Assembly (NCBI GenBank): GCA_017619335.1
Contig: JAFZSP010000053.1
Span: 1 to 64,000, forward strand
DNA: 64,000 nucleotides
DNA from: Bacteroidaceae bacterium
GTDB lineage: Bacteria; Bacteroidota; Bacteroidia; Bacteroidales; Bacteroidaceae
Reading direction: 5' to 3'
Positions 16,955 to 25,296 of the stretch are shown here, one piece after another (the stretch's first letter is position 1; each line of letters opens with the position of its first letter). Under the pieces are notes generated by a model that ran no database searches, was not told the DNA's origin, and saw nothing but the letters and a program-made list of their open reading frames with translations. The position numbers and the translations under genes are program-made.

Positions 16955-18298
16955 TTATGAGGGACGACGGACGTGGTCGTTGTAGGTGAAGAGGGTCTGC
17001 TGCAGGGCTTGCAAGGTGCGCTTCTTGTCGGCACCGGACACCACGAACGAGATATTATGTGCCGAGCCGCCGTAACTGATCATGCGGACGGGAATCTGCT
17101 TCAGGGCGTCTGTGGCCAGCGTTTCGAAACCAATATTTTGTGTGGAGAGGTCGCCGACGACACAGATGATGCACATATTCTCCTCAACGGTCACTGTGCC
17201 GTACTTCTTCAGCTCGGCGGTGATTTCGTTGAGGTTGGCACGATTGTCAATGGTGACGCTGACACCGACCTCGGAGGTGGCAATCATGTCGATACTGGTC
17301 TTGTAAGTCTCAAAGATTTCAAAGACCTTCCGCAGGAAACCGTGAGCCAGCAACATGCGGGAACTCTGAATGCCGATGCAGGTGATATTGTCCTTGGCAG
17401 CCACCGCCTTTATGGTGCCGCGGTGCATGCGGTTGTTGATGATGGTACCTGGGGCCGTGGGATCCATGGTGTTGAGCAGTCGCACAGGCACTCCGGCGAA
17501 CTTGGCAGGTTGGATGCAGGTTGGATGCAGAATCTTGGCACCGAAATAAGCGAGCTCTGCAGCTTCCTCGAAGTAGAGTTGGCGCACGGGTTCAGTGCCT
17601 TCCACCACACGCGGGTCGTTATTGTGCATACCATCGATATCTGTCCAGATTTGGATTTCCTCGGCACCAATGACTGCCCCGATAAGACATGCAGTGTAGT
17701 CCGAACCGCCACGAAGCAGGTTGTCAATCTCGCCATAGGCGTTACGACAGATGAAGCCCTGGGTGATGTAGATTTCATAGCCAGGGTTGGCTTCAAGCTG
17801 GGCTGTGGTTTTCTCTCGGATATAGTTGAAGTCCGGTTCTGCATTCTTGTCGGTGCGAATCATATCGAGCGCGGAGAGCAGCACAGCCTTCACACCCTGC
17901 TCCATGAGGTAGTTGGTGACCATGTTGGTGGATATGATTTCTCCCTGAGCCAAAATGACTTTTTCCTCGAAGCTGGTGAAGAGTGTCTTGGTGAAGGAGC
18001 GCAGGTAGTTGAATTCTTCCTGCAGGAAGGCCTCGGTCTTCTCACGCCATTCATCTGTGGTGTAGAGCTGGTCTATGTGCGCCAAATACTGCTGTTCCAG
18101 ACGGTTAATGACGTTGTGAGCGCCCTCGGGATTCTTCTTATAGAGATAATCTGAAATCTCAACGAGGGTGTTGGTGGTTCCACTCATAGCCGAGAGAACG
18201 ACGATTTTGGGTTCGCCGTCGGCGGTGATGAGTTTGCAGACGTCTTTCATGCGCTGGGCCGAGCCTACGCTCGTGCCTCCGAATTTGAGAACTTTCAT
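16955..18298 (-). CDS. lysC: aspartate kinase
   Basis: First step of the aspartate pathway. The protein begins with VLKFGGTSVG, carries GFICRNAYGEIDNLLRGGSDYTA and WTDIDGMHNNDPR of the kinase domain, and ends with two ACT domains (about residues 300-440), so it is probably feedback-regulated. At 447 residues it is a monofunctional kinase without a homoserine dehydrogenase domain. It precedes lysA in the same transcript. Confidence 0.96.
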   Translation of the reverse strand: MKVLKFGGTSVGSAQRMKDVCKLITADGEPKIVVLSAMSGTTNTLVEISDYLYKKNPEGAHNVINRLEQQYLAHIDQLYTTDEWREKTEAFLQEEFNYLRSFTKTLFTSFEEKVILAQGEIISTNMVTNYLMEQGVKAVLLSALDMIRTDKNAEPDFNYIREKTTAQLEANPGYEIYITQGFICRNAYGEIDNLLRGGSDYTACLIGAVIGAEEIQIWTDIDGMHNNDPRVVEGTEPVRQLYFEEAAELAYFGAKILHPTCIQPAKFAGVPVRLLNTMDPTAPGTIINNRMHRGTIKAVAAKDNITCIGIQSSRMLLAHGFLRKVFEIFETYKTSIDMIATSEVGVSVTIDNRANLNEITAELKKYGTVTVEENMCIICVVGDLSTQNIGFETLATDALKQIPVRMISYGGSAHNISFVVSGADKKRTLQALQQTLFTYNDHVRRPS

Positions 18299-18319
18299 TT
18301 GTCTTGGTATTGTGTTTGA

Positions 18320-19117
18320 TTATTCGTTATCGGGGGAAATAATGGTGGCCATGGGGATGTCATCGGGAGCATCATCAGAAGAGGAGACCTCGGCGGGCGA
18401 ACCGCCGAGCACTTCGGGAGAGGCGGGTTCCGGGGCGGCTGCCTGGGTCACGCGGAGGAGACGCTGCTGGGTGCACTCATAGATGGTGGCAGGGAAGTCG
18501 GTGATGAGACCGGGATTGTGGGTGGCCATAATGACGGCGGTTCCGCTCTCTGCCAATTCGTGCAGAATTTGTGCAGTGCGACGACCTGATTCAGCGTCCT
18601 GGTTGCCTGTGGCTTCGTCAGCCAGAATCAGACGCGGCGTATTCAGAATAGCGCGGGCAATGCAGACGCGCTGCTGCTCGCCACCTGATAGCTCGTAGGG
18701 CATTTGGTCCAATTTGTCCTCCAGAGCCACACGCTGCATCACTTCCAGAATCCGGGCGTCGCGCTCGACTTTCTTCTTCCACCCTGTGGCCCGCAGGACG
18801 AAATCCAGGTTACGGCGCACGGTACGATCATTCAGCAGGCGGAAGTCCTGAAAGACAATGCCCAACTGACGGCGCAGCGCCGGCACTTGTCGGCGGCGGA
18901 TGCGCAGCATATCACGTCCCAGCACTTCGGCAGTGCCCTTCTTGATGTCCAGCTCACCATAAATGGTCTTAAGCAGCGAGGTCTTACCGCTGCCCACGAC
19001 GCCCGTGAGGCAAACAAACTCTCCCACGTGGACTTGCAAATCCACATCGCGGAGAATCAGACGCTCGTCACGTTGGATATCAACGCGCTGATAGTTGACA
19101 ATTAATGTTTCTTCCAT
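18320..19117 (-). CDS. FtsE-like ABC transporter ATP-binding protein
   Basis: A 265-residue ATPase with Walker [11 protein letters not shown]-loop FQDFRLL, signature [14 protein letters not shown], Walker [13 protein letters not shown] and switch His in MATHN. The spacing and the FQDFRLL stretch place it with FtsE, which with FtsX controls peptidoglycan hydrolases at the septum. No FtsX or other permease gene is adjacent. Residues after about 225 form a low-complexity Ala/Pro/Ser/Asp tail not seen in typical FtsE (about 225 residues). Its start overlaps the hisIE stop by 16 bases, suggesting coupled translation. Confidence 0.88.
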   Translation of the reverse strand: MEETLIVNYQRVDIQRDERLILRDVDLQVHVGEFVCLTGVVGSGKTSLLKTIYGELDIKKGTAEVLGRDMLRIRRRQVPALRRQLGIVFQDFRLLNDRTVRRNLDFVLRATGWKKKVERDARILEVMQRVALEDKLDQMPYELSGGEQQRVCIARAILNTPRLILADEATGNQDAESGRRTAQILHELAESGTAVIMATHNPGLITDFPATIYECTQQRLLRVTQAAAPEPASPEVLGGSPAEVSSSDDAPDDIPMATIISPDNE

Positions 19118-19719
19118 CCGGGTTGGTGTCTTTCTTGCAGTTCCTTGGCCATTTGCTCGATGCGTAAGCCTTTGGAAGTGAGGAGTACTAAAAGATGATA
19201 GAGCATATCTGAGCCCTCATAAATCATGCGTTCGTCGGTGCCGTTGCAAGCTTCAATAACCAGTTCCAATGCTTCCTCGCCCACTTTCTGCGCCATGCGA
19301 TTCAAGCCGTCTCGGAAAAGACTGGTCGTGTAAGAGCCTTCGGGCATTTCGCGATGACGCTGCTCGATGAAGTCCTGAAGGGCAGAAAGGAAAAGAAGGG
19401 GATTATCTGAATTCTCCTCTCCCCAACAGGTATCAGTGCCAGTGTGGCAGACAGGGCCAGTGGGGTGAACGCGAATGAGAAGGGTGTCCTGATCACAATC
19501 CAGTTTGATGCTGACGACGTTGAGGAAGTGGCCGCTGGTCTCACCCTTTGTCCACAGACACTGACGAGTGCGGGAGTAGAATGTGACGCGGCCCTCGGCG
19601 ATAGTTTTATCATAGGCTTCAGGGTTCATATAGCCGAGCATCAGCACCTGACGGGTGTCGGCGTCTTGGATGATGGCGGGAACGAGGCCGCCGCATTTAT
19701 CGAAGTTGGGAGTAATCAT
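19102..19719 (-). CDS. hisIE: bifunctional phosphoribosyl-AMP cyclohydrolase / phosphoribosyl-ATP pyrophosphatase
   Basis: Steps 2 and 3 of histidine synthesis. N-terminal HisI (about residues 1-105) with GYMNPEAYDKT, TFYSRTRQCLWTKGE and the zinc-binding DCDQD and CHTGTDTCW cysteines. C-terminal HisE (about 110-205) with MAQKVGEEALELVIEA, the metal-binding helix of the all-alpha NTP pyrophosphatases. It follows hisF on the same strand with the gap filled by a nonamer repeat. Confidence 0.96.
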   Translation of the reverse strand: MITPNFDKCGGLVPAIIQDADTRQVLMLGYMNPEAYDKTIAEGRVTFYSRTRQCLWTKGETSGHFLNVVSIKLDCDQDTLLIRVHPTGPVCHTGTDTCWGEENSDNPLLFLSALQDFIEQRHREMPEGSYTTSLFRDGLNRMAQKVGEEALELVIEACNGTDERMIYEGSDMLYHLLVLLTSKGLRIEQMAKELQERHQPGWKKH

Positions 19720-19720
19720 T

Positions 19721-19765
19721 GGGAGTAATGAGAGTAATGGGAATTTTGGGAGTTATGGGAGTTAT
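19721..19765 (-). repeat. nonamer tandem repeat (ATAACTCCC family), 5 units
   Basis: Five 9-base units (plus strand GGGAGTAAT, GAGAGTAAT, GGGAATTTT, GGGAGTTAT, GGGAGTTAT) fill the gap between the hisF stop and the hisIE start. On the coding strand the unit reads ATAACTCCC, as at 38413 and 45003. Confidence 0.85.
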
Positions 19766-19769
19766 GGGA

Positions 19770-20528
19770 TTAGAGCCTCACTGATATGCCTTCGCCACTG
19801 AGGTATTGTTTGAGTTCAGGAATCTTGATCTCTCCGAAGTGGAAGACGGAGGCTGCAAGGGCTGCATCGGCGTGACCTTGCAGGAAAACATCGCGGAAGT
19901 GCTCGCGGCAACCGGCTCCGCCAGAAGCAATGACAGGAATGGAGAGCGTATCGGACAGGCGGCGAAGGGCTTCATTGGCAAAGCCGTTCTTCACACCATC
20001 ATGGTTCATACTGGTGAAGAGGATTTCTCCTGCTCCGCGCTGCTCCACTTCCTTTGCCCATGCAAAAAGGTCGCGATCTGTGGGTATGCGGCCACCGTTG
20101 AGGTAACACGTCCAGTGACCTTGCTCGTCCATGTGAGCATCAATGGCGACAACGCAGACTTGAGAGCCAAAGTGGCTGGTGATCTCATTGATGAGTTCTG
20201 GCCGACGCAGGGCAGCGCTGTTGACACTCACCTTGTCGGCTCCGGCATTCAGCAGACGCTCTACATCAGCCAGTTCGCCAATGCCGCCGCCCACCGTGAA
20301 GGGAATATTCACAGTAGCAGCCACACGGGTAACCATCTCTGTGAAGGTCTTGCGGCCCTCGTGGGAGGCGGTGATGTCGAGGAACACCAGTTCGTCGGCA
20401 CCCTGTTCACTGTAGGCTTTGCCCAGTTCCACGGGGTCTCCGGCGTGACGCAGGTTCACGAAGTTGGTGCCTTTGACGGTCTGGCCGTCTTTGACGTCGA
20501 GGCAGGGAATGATTCGTTTGGCGAGCAC
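19770..20528 (-). CDS. hisF: imidazole glycerol phosphate synthase, cyclase subunit
   Basis: Cyclase half of the HisF-HisH synthase. The beginning [19 protein letters not shown] carries the first catalytic aspartate (CLDV) and the second lies in [16 protein letters not shown] and the ASGGAG loops bind the phosphates of the (beta-alpha)8 barrel. 252 residues, normal length. The start codon is GTG; the family-typical [12 protein letters not shown] beginning confirms it. Confidence 0.97.
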   Translation of the reverse strand: MLAKRIIPCLDVKDGQTVKGTNFVNLRHAGDPVELGKAYSEQGADELVFLDITASHEGRKTFTEMVTRVAATVNIPFTVGGGIGELADVERLLNAGADKVSVNSAALRRPELINEITSHFGSQVCVVAIDAHMDEQGHWTCYLNGGRIPTDRDLFAWAKEVEQRGAGEILFTSMNHDGVKNGFANEALRRLSDTLSIPVIASGGAGCREHFRDVFLQGHADAALAASVFHFGEIKIPELKQYLSGEGISVRL

Positions 20529-20531
20529 TTT

Positions 20532-20559
20532 GTATAGTTGAGAGTTTAGGGTTTAGCGT
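20532..20559 (-). repeat. heptamer tandem repeat (CTAAACY family), 4 units
   Basis: Four 7-base units (coding strand CTAAACC/CTAAACT type) cover the whole hisA-hisF gap, include the hisA stop codon and stop 3 bases before the hisF start. The last hisA residues (NAKP) are partly encoded by it. Confidence 0.7.
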
Positions 20560-21295
20560 TTTGTTTTGGAAGTTGTGGGAACTCCTTCAGCAGCTGCTGA
20601 AGGTTGATGCGGCCTTCGTAGATGGCTTTGCCGAAGACCACAGCAGGTATGCAGGCATCGTTCAGCTGGCGAATATCCTCAATGCCGCTGACACCGCCGG
20701 AAGCGATGAGTTGACACTCGGGGAAGGCCTCCATTATCTGCTGATACAGCGGAGTGGCAGGGCCTTGCAGCATTCCATCCTTGCTGATTTCGGTGCAGAG
20801 GACGTGCTTCATTCCAGCCTCCATATAATCCTGAAGGAAGGGCAGCAACGCCTGTTTGCTCTCCTCTTTCCAGCCATTGATGCTGATAAAGCCGTCGCGG
20901 ACGTCGGCTCCCAACACCAGACGGTCGGCACCGAATTCCTGCAGCCATCCGAGCACCGTTTGAGGCTGTGTCACTGCGATGCTTCCGACAGTGACCATCG
21001 CAGCCCCGGCGTCAAAAGCCAGTTGCAGGTCTTGGTCGGTCTTCACACCGCCGCCGAAATCAACCACGAGATTCGTCTCGTGAGTGATACGACGCAGCAC
21101 ATCGATATTCACGACGTGCTTGGAACGTGCACCGTCCAGATCCACCACATGCAGCCGACGGAAACCTGCTGCCTCCAACTTGCATGCCATTTCAGCAGGG
21201 TCGTCGGCATAGATCTTCTGGGTCGCATAATCACCTTTTGTGAGCCGCACGCAGCGGCCCTCGATGATGTCTATGGCAGGAATGAGTGTTATCAT
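20546..21295 (-). CDS. hisA: phosphoribosyl-formimino-AICAR-phosphate ribotide isomerase
   Basis: Step 4 of histidine synthesis, an Amadori isomerisation. (beta-alpha)8 barrel with [17 protein letters not shown] (catalytic Asp near residue 9), VVDFGGGV and the second catalytic aspartate in [19 protein letters not shown] binds the phosphate. 249 residues, normal length. It is the first gene of the minus-strand run hisA-hisF-hisIE, which continues into ftsE-like, lysC and lysA. Confidence 0.97.
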   Translation of the reverse strand: MITLIPAIDIIEGRCVRLTKGDYATQKIYADDPAEMACKLEAAGFRRLHVVDLDGARSKHVVNIDVLRRITHETNLVVDFGGGVKTDQDLQLAFDAGAAMVTVGSIAVTQPQTVLGWLQEFGADRLVLGADVRDGFISINGWKEESKQALLPFLQDYMEAGMKHVLCTEISKDGMLQGPATPLYQQIMEAFPECQLIASGGVSGIEDIRQLNDACIPAVVFGKAIYEGRINLQQLLKEFPQLPKQNAKP

Positions 21296-21323
21296 TTCGG
21301 ATGCTTAACGCAGAATTTGGGCG

Positions 21324-21331
21324 CAAAGGTA
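21324..21331 (-). promoter_or_regulatory. -7 element of hisA
   Basis: Minus-strand TACCTTTG, about 29 bases before the start codon. The region where a -33 box would lie is occupied by a heptamer repeat. Confidence 0.55.
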
Positions 21332-21333
21332 CA

Positions 21334-21368
21334 AAAAAGTTTAGAGTTTAGGGGTCAGAGTTTAAAGT
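21334..21368 (-). repeat. heptamer tandem repeat (TTAGAGT family), 5 units
   Basis: AAAAAGT-TTAGAGT-TTAGGGG-TCAGAGT-TTAAAGT on the plus strand, in 7-base phase, directly upstream of the hisA -7 element. Same family as 20532 and 46380. Confidence 0.7.
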
Positions 21369-21458
21369 TTTTGCCTTGAAAGTCCCCTAAAACAGTCAAT
21401 TTGCCTACTCAGAGGCGTGTTTTTTCTTCCTTTGTGCATCAGAGTCGCGACTTTTCTG

Positions 21459-21466
21459 TACTTTTG
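21459..21466 (+). promoter_or_regulatory. -7 element of the creatininase-family gene
   Basis: TACTTTTG, full match, about 19 bases before the MYAFMKEE start codon, which argues against the longer reading frame that begins upstream of it. Confidence 0.55.
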
Positions 21467-21484
21467 CGCACGCAAACCTTATTT

Positions 21485-22291
21485 ATGTACGCATTTATGA
21501 AAGAAGAGAAAACCAACGTCGTCGTAGATCTGTGCGCCTGCAATTATGGTCAGGTTCAGAACAACGATTATGATGTGGTCATCCTACCTTGGGGTGCCAC
21601 CGAACCCCATAACCGTCACCTGCCCTATTTGACGGACTGCATCCTCTCGCATGATGTGGCGGTGGAAGCTGCACAGATGGCACAAGAGCAGTTTGGCGTT
21701 CGGGCGATGGTGCTGCCGCCTGTGGCGATGGGTGCTCAGAATCCGGGCCAGCGTGAACTGCCGTTCTGCCTACACTACCGTCTGCGCACACAGCAGGCGA
21801 TCCTCACGGATATCGTGGAATCCTTGTATCATCAGGGCTTCCGGCGGTTGTTCATTGTCAACGGTCACGGCGGAAACAGCTTCAAGGGACTCATCCGGGA
21901 CCTGTTGGTGGACTATCCTGAGATGCTCATCCTGGTTTCTGACTGGTATGCTGTGCTGCCAGCGAAGGAGTATTTTGACGAGCCCGGTGACCATGCCGAC
22001 GAGTTGGAAACTTCTGTGATGCTGCATTATCATCCCGAGCTGGTTCACATGGAATTAGCGGGCGATGGTCACAGCAACAGTTTTGCCCTGGCTTCACTGC
22101 AGAAGAAGACAGCCTGGCTGCCACGTCACTGGAACCTCGTCAGTGAAGACACAGGAATTGGTAATCCTGCTTTGGCCACCGCAGAGAAAGGAGCACGTCA
22201 CACTGCCGAAGTGGCAGCGCGTTACGCACATTTACTCAACGAGTTGGCACAAATCAACTCGCCAGAAGAGCTCTACGAGCGAGGAAAGTAA
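21485..22291 (+). CDS. creatininase / MftE-family metal-dependent amidohydrolase
   Basis: About 268 residues from the MYAFMKEE start. Creatininase-family motifs are clear: LPWGATEPHNRHLPYLTD (Glu, His and Asp ligands of the two metals), IVNGHGGN, and DHADELETSVMLHYHPELV with the last Glu ligand. The family includes creatinine amidohydrolase, the riboflavin/F420 formamide hydrolase ArfB and mycofactocin MftE; nothing here separates these. It lies on the opposite strand between hisH and hisA and ends two bases before the hisH stop, tail to tail. Confidence 0.88.
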   Translation: MYAFMKEEKTNVVVDLCACNYGQVQNNDYDVVILPWGATEPHNRHLPYLTDCILSHDVAVEAAQMAQEQFGVRAMVLPPVAMGAQNPGQRELPFCLHYRLRTQQAILTDIVESLYHQGFRRLFIVNGHGGNSFKGLIRDLLVDYPEMLILVSDWYAVLPAKEYFDEPGDHADELETSVMLHYHPELVHMELAGDGHSNSFALASLQKKTAWLPRHWNLVSEDTGIGNPALATAEKGARHTAEVAARYAHLLNELAQINSPEELYERGK

Positions 22292-22293
22292 AC

Positions 22294-22875
22294 TTATAAC
22301 TTCAGGAAGTTCTGGAGGATAGCTTCGCCCACAGTCCCGCTCTTCTCGGGGTGGAACTGTGTGGTGAAGAAGTTGTCACGATGGAGGGCTGCGCTGAAGG
22401 GGACAATGTAATCAGTGACCGCCGTTGTAAACTCACACACAGGTACATAGAAGCTGTGAACGAAATAAACGAAGGACTGATCATTACAGAGTGAATCGCC
22501 TTTCACCTGAATCTGATTCCAGCCCATGTGAGGCACTTTGTCCTCATGCCGTTGAGGCTTAAAACGCAACACATCCACAGGGAAGACACCCAGACAATCG
22601 GTGTTACCTTCCTCTGAATGACGGCAGAGCAATTGCTGGCCGATGCAAATGCCTAAAACGGGCTGCGTCAGGGAACGAATGACGCTGTCCAAGTTGTGTT
22701 CCCGCAGATAAGTCATGGCCTGACGTGCCTCACCCTGACCCGGGAACAGCACCTTGTCTGCCGTTCGCAGTTCTCGGGCATCATCTGTCAGGATGGGATC
22801 CACGCCCAAACGCTTCAGTGCATGGATAACAGAGTAGATGTTTCCAGCGTTATACTTGACGATTGCTACCTTCAT
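22294..22875 (-). CDS. hisH: imidazole glycerol phosphate synthase, glutaminase subunit
   Basis: Supplies ammonia from glutamine to HisF. Class I glutamine amidotransferase with nucleophile Cys77 in LGICIGQQLL and the His/Glu pair in TQFHPEKSG near the C-terminus. The oxyanion region reads PGQGEA, where PGVGxF is common. I use the MKVAIVKYNAGN start (193 residues); a 10-residue upstream extension overlaps the leader. It has its own promoter and is separated from hisA-hisF-hisIE by an opposite-strand gene. Confidence 0.95.
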   Translation of the reverse strand: MKVAIVKYNAGNIYSVIHALKRLGVDPILTDDARELRTADKVLFPGQGEARQAMTYLREHNLDSVIRSLTQPVLGICIGQQLLCRHSEEGNTDCLGVFPVDVLRFKPQRHEDKVPHMGWNQIQVKGDSLCNDQSFVYFVHSFYVPVCEFTTAVTDYIVPFSAALHRDNFFTTQFHPEKSGTVGEAILQNFLKL

Positions 22876-22902
22876 CGTGGTGTTTCTTCTTGATTTCGGG
22901 CG

Positions 22903-22910
22903 CAAAAGTA
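22903..22910 (-). promoter_or_regulatory. -7 element of hisH
   Basis: Minus-strand TACTTTTG, 28 bases before the MKVAIV start, supporting that start. Confidence 0.55.
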
Positions 22911-22974
22911 CGGAAAAAAAAGGAAAGAACGGAAAAAAACACGGAAAAGTCCATCGACTTCCATTCTTTTTTCT

Positions 22975-22982
22975 TACTTTTG
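22975..22982 (+). promoter_or_regulatory. -7 element of the GH53 gene
   Basis: TACTTTTG, 26 bases before the start codon; divergent from the hisH promoter. Confidence 0.55.
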
Positions 22983-23007
22983 CACCCAGAACCCAACAAA
23001 TGATGTT

Positions 23008-24195
23008 ATGAAGAAAACTCTAACGACCCTTTTGGCTGCCCTGCTAACCTCAGCGGTAGCTGCACAGACTGCCACCACTTTTGCCCGCGGTGCCGACGTT
23101 AGTTGGTGCACTGAAATGGAAGCCGACGGCAAGAAATTCTACGATGCCAACGGGCAGGAGACCGAGATGATGGCTCTGATGAAACAGATAGGGATGAATG
23201 CCATCCGCCTGCGCGTCTGGGTAAACCCCGAAAAAGAATATGGTCCGTGGAGTGACAAGGCAGATGTACTGGTCAAAGCCCGTCGGGTAAAAGCACAGGG
23301 AATGGCGCTGATGATTGATTTCCATTACAGCGACTTTTTTGCCGACCCAGGCAGACAGACCAAGCCTGCAACCTGGAGCAGTCTTTCGATGGAACAACTG
23401 AAAGAGGCCGTGAAGACACATACCATTGATGTACTCACAGCGCTGAAGCAAGAGGGAATTGAACCTGCGTGGGTGCAGGTAGGCAACGAGACCCGCAGCG
23501 GCATGATTTGGGACAGCGGAAAAATTGACTGGAACAAGAGCGGCAGTGCTGCATGGACTAACTATGTGACACTGAGCAATGCCGGCTATGATGCTGTAAA
23601 GGCCGTGCTGCCACAGGCAAAAGTCATTGTTCACATCGACAAAGGTCCAGATGACAACGTTTGGTTCTTCAAGTCTTTCAAGCAGTATGGCGGCAAGTTC
23701 GACATGATTGGTCTCTCTCATTATCCCGAGACTTCGTGGCAGAATGAAAATGCTGCCACCGCCAAAAACACCCAGACGCTGGCCAGCAGCTTCGGTGTCC
23801 CCGTGATGATTGTAGAGACAGGCTATTCTGCTTCAAACGAGACACTTGCCGCACAAGTGATGACGGACTTTATGAAGAAAATGAAAGGTGTTACAGCCTG
23901 TGCTGGGGTCTTTTACTGGGAACCACAACTCTACGGCTGGTGGAAGCCTGCGGCCTACAACAAATGGGGCTGGAACGCTTATGGAAAGGGCGCTTTCACA
24001 TCACAGGGCCGCCCATCAGCTGCGCTGAAAGCCTTTGAGGGAGATCATTCTACTGTAGAAGCTGTGAATATGACGGACGAAATCCGAGATTCTTATGATC
24101 TGTCAGGTCGCACCCTGATGCCCTCTGCCCTCGCCCACTCTTCCCCAAAAGCAGGAATCTACCTCTTGAAAGGACGGAAAATCATCGTCCATTAA
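23008..24195 (+). CDS. GH53 endo-beta-1,4-galactanase (arabinogalactanase)
   Basis: Cleaves beta-1,4-galactan side chains of pectin. Signal peptide (residues 1-19, ending AVAAQ), then the GH53 barrel: RGADVSW at the start, RLRVWVNP, DFHYSDFFADPG, acid/base Glu161 in VQVGNET and nucleophile Glu270 in IVETGYS. The last ~40 residues (YDLSGRTLMP...GIYLLKGRKIIV) look like the short beta tail (YDLxGR...GIYIxxGKKxxV) common on secreted Prevotella enzymes, possibly a sorting tail. It has its own promoter and no SusC/D partners nearby. Confidence 0.93.
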   Translation: MKKTLTTLLAALLTSAVAAQTATTFARGADVSWCTEMEADGKKFYDANGQETEMMALMKQIGMNAIRLRVWVNPEKEYGPWSDKADVLVKARRVKAQGMALMIDFHYSDFFADPGRQTKPATWSSLSMEQLKEAVKTHTIDVLTALKQEGIEPAWVQVGNETRSGMIWDSGKIDWNKSGSAAWTNYVTLSNAGYDAVKAVLPQAKVIVHIDKGPDDNVWFFKSFKQYGGKFDMIGLSHYPETSWQNENAATAKNTQTLASSFGVPVMIVETGYSASNETLAAQVMTDFMKKMKGVTACAGVFYWEPQLYGWWKPAAYNKWGWNAYGKGAFTSQGRPSAALKAFEGDHSTVEAVNMTDEIRDSYDLSGRTLMPSALAHSSPKAGIYLLKGRKIIVH

Positions 24196-24209
24196 CCTTA
24201 TCAGCTTCT

Positions 24210-24308
24210 ACGAATAGACGCAAACGTTACCACGAATAGACGCAAACGCGATTGCGTATATACGCAAATACGAATGCGTCCAGACGCATGTGCTTTAGCG
24301 TCTGGACG
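24210..24308. repeat. repeat-and-hairpin element between convergent genes
   Basis: A 17-base direct repeat (ACGAATAGACGCAAACG at 24210-24226 and 24232-24248) is followed by a 16-base palindrome (TTGCGTATATACGCAA, 24252-24267) and an 11-bp stem (CGTCCAGACGC/GCGTCTGGACG, 24277-24308). The left arm of that stem can also fold into ATGCGTC-CA-GACGCAT, so two exclusive structures exist. The hexamer GACGCA recurs in both orientations. It fills the gap between the GH53 stop and the lipoprotein stop, so it may at least terminate both. Confidence 0.7.
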
Positions 24309-24333
24309 CGTTTGTAGATGATGCCAAAGTGTC

Positions 24334-25200
24334 TTACTTCTGAATAATCAGGAAGCGCGTGAGGCTCCAGAACTCCTTTACATCAAGGATGTAAAGTGTG
24401 GAAGTATCATTCTTCTTGTCGGATTCAATCCTGTAGGAATCAGAAGGATGCTGTGACTTGATGGTGATTTTGGAGTCATCCACAGCAATCTTCTTGAAAT
24501 TGCGGATGTCAATCTGGTGGAAGAGGTTGACATCAATATTATCCACATCCATCTTGGACTTGGCCAAGAAGCGAGGAGTGAGGATGCCAGCTTCTTTCAG
24601 TTCCTTGCTGGTGCCGACGATGTAATAGCCGGCATTCAGCTTCGCGGTTGCCACTTGTAGAGATTCTTCTTTGGCATTCACCGTGTTGGTAAGATGGGCA
24701 TTTGCTTGACTGAGGCGATTCACCTCATCCAGCAACAGGGAGATATTGGAATCCTTCTGTTCCAATTTTCCCTGAAGTTCCTGGATATAAGCATCTTTCT
24801 CAGCAATCTGCTGGTTGAGATGGTTGATGAGGCCGCGCAACTGAACCACTTCCTGATGGTTCTCATTGAGTTTGCCCTCCAGTTCGTCCAAGCGTTCACG
24901 CTGTCTTACAAGCATATTGGCATAGGCATTCAAGTTTTCCTGAATGCTCTCCTTGGTGATGGTGTTTTCTCGGTTGTAGGACAGTCGGATGAGGCTGCTG
25001 TCGGCCTGAGCGATACTGTCCAATCCTCCAGAAATGATGGCCAGACACTCATGATAGAAATCCAAGTCCTGTGCCTGGCGCTCCACTCTCAGGTTGAGAG
25101 AATCCACTTGTGACTGCAAATCAGAGGTCTGTCCTCCTTGACAGGAGAAGAGTGCCCCAATCACTGCCACCGACACAATCAAAGAACTAACTTTTTTCAT
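24334..25200 (-). CDS. coiled-coil lipoprotein of unknown function
   Basis: About 288 residues from the MKKVSSL start. The signal ends in a lipobox (GALFSCQGG), predicting a lipid-anchored envelope protein. Residues about 25-190 are heptad-rich and Gln/Glu/Leu-rich, interrupted once, as in a long coiled coil; the C-terminal ~100 residues form a separate mixed domain (AGYYIVGTSKELKEAGIL, then an IDIRNFKKIAVDDSKITI stretch). Similar lipoproteins occur in Bacteroidetes as hypothetical proteins. It lies downstream of nqrF on the same strand behind a hairpin. I do not recognise a function. Confidence 0.8.
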   Translation of the reverse strand: MKKVSSLIVSVAVIGALFSCQGGQTSDLQSQVDSLNLRVERQAQDLDFYHECLAIISGGLDSIAQADSSLIRLSYNRENTITKESIQENLNAYANMLVRQRERLDELEGKLNENHQEVVQLRGLINHLNQQIAEKDAYIQELQGKLEQKDSNISLLLDEVNRLSQANAHLTNTVNAKEESLQVATAKLNAGYYIVGTSKELKEAGILTPRFLAKSKMDVDNIDVNLFHQIDIRNFKKIAVDDSKITIKSQHPSDSYRIESDKKNDTSTLYILDVKEFWSLTRFLIIQK

Positions 25201-25227
25201 TGTGAAAATTATTTTTGTTTTGATGAT

Positions 25228-25277
25228 ACTACACACTACAAGGAGGACTGCCCTCCTGTGTAGTGTGTAGTGTTTTT
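25228..25277. terminator. long hairpin downstream of nqrF
   Basis: ACTACACACTACA-AGGAGG pairs with CCTCCT-GTGTAGTGTGTAGT, about 18 bp with one bulge. A T-run follows on the plus strand only, so on the minus strand (the direction of the nqr operon) it resembles a processing or attenuating hairpin more than a classic terminator. Confidence 0.6.
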
Positions 25278-25296
25278 CAAAGAAAAAAAGTTTTTT

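Noticed and set aside
16000..18300. possible lysine riboswitch or leader before lysC
   Set aside because: The gene starts 21 bases after an upstream gene in the same run, leaving no room for a riboswitch, and no leader structure is seen.
23008..24195. polysaccharide utilisation locus around GH53
   Set aside because: No SusC/SusD pair, hybrid two-component sensor or sigma/anti-sigma pair is present next to GH53 or the other glycoside hydrolases.
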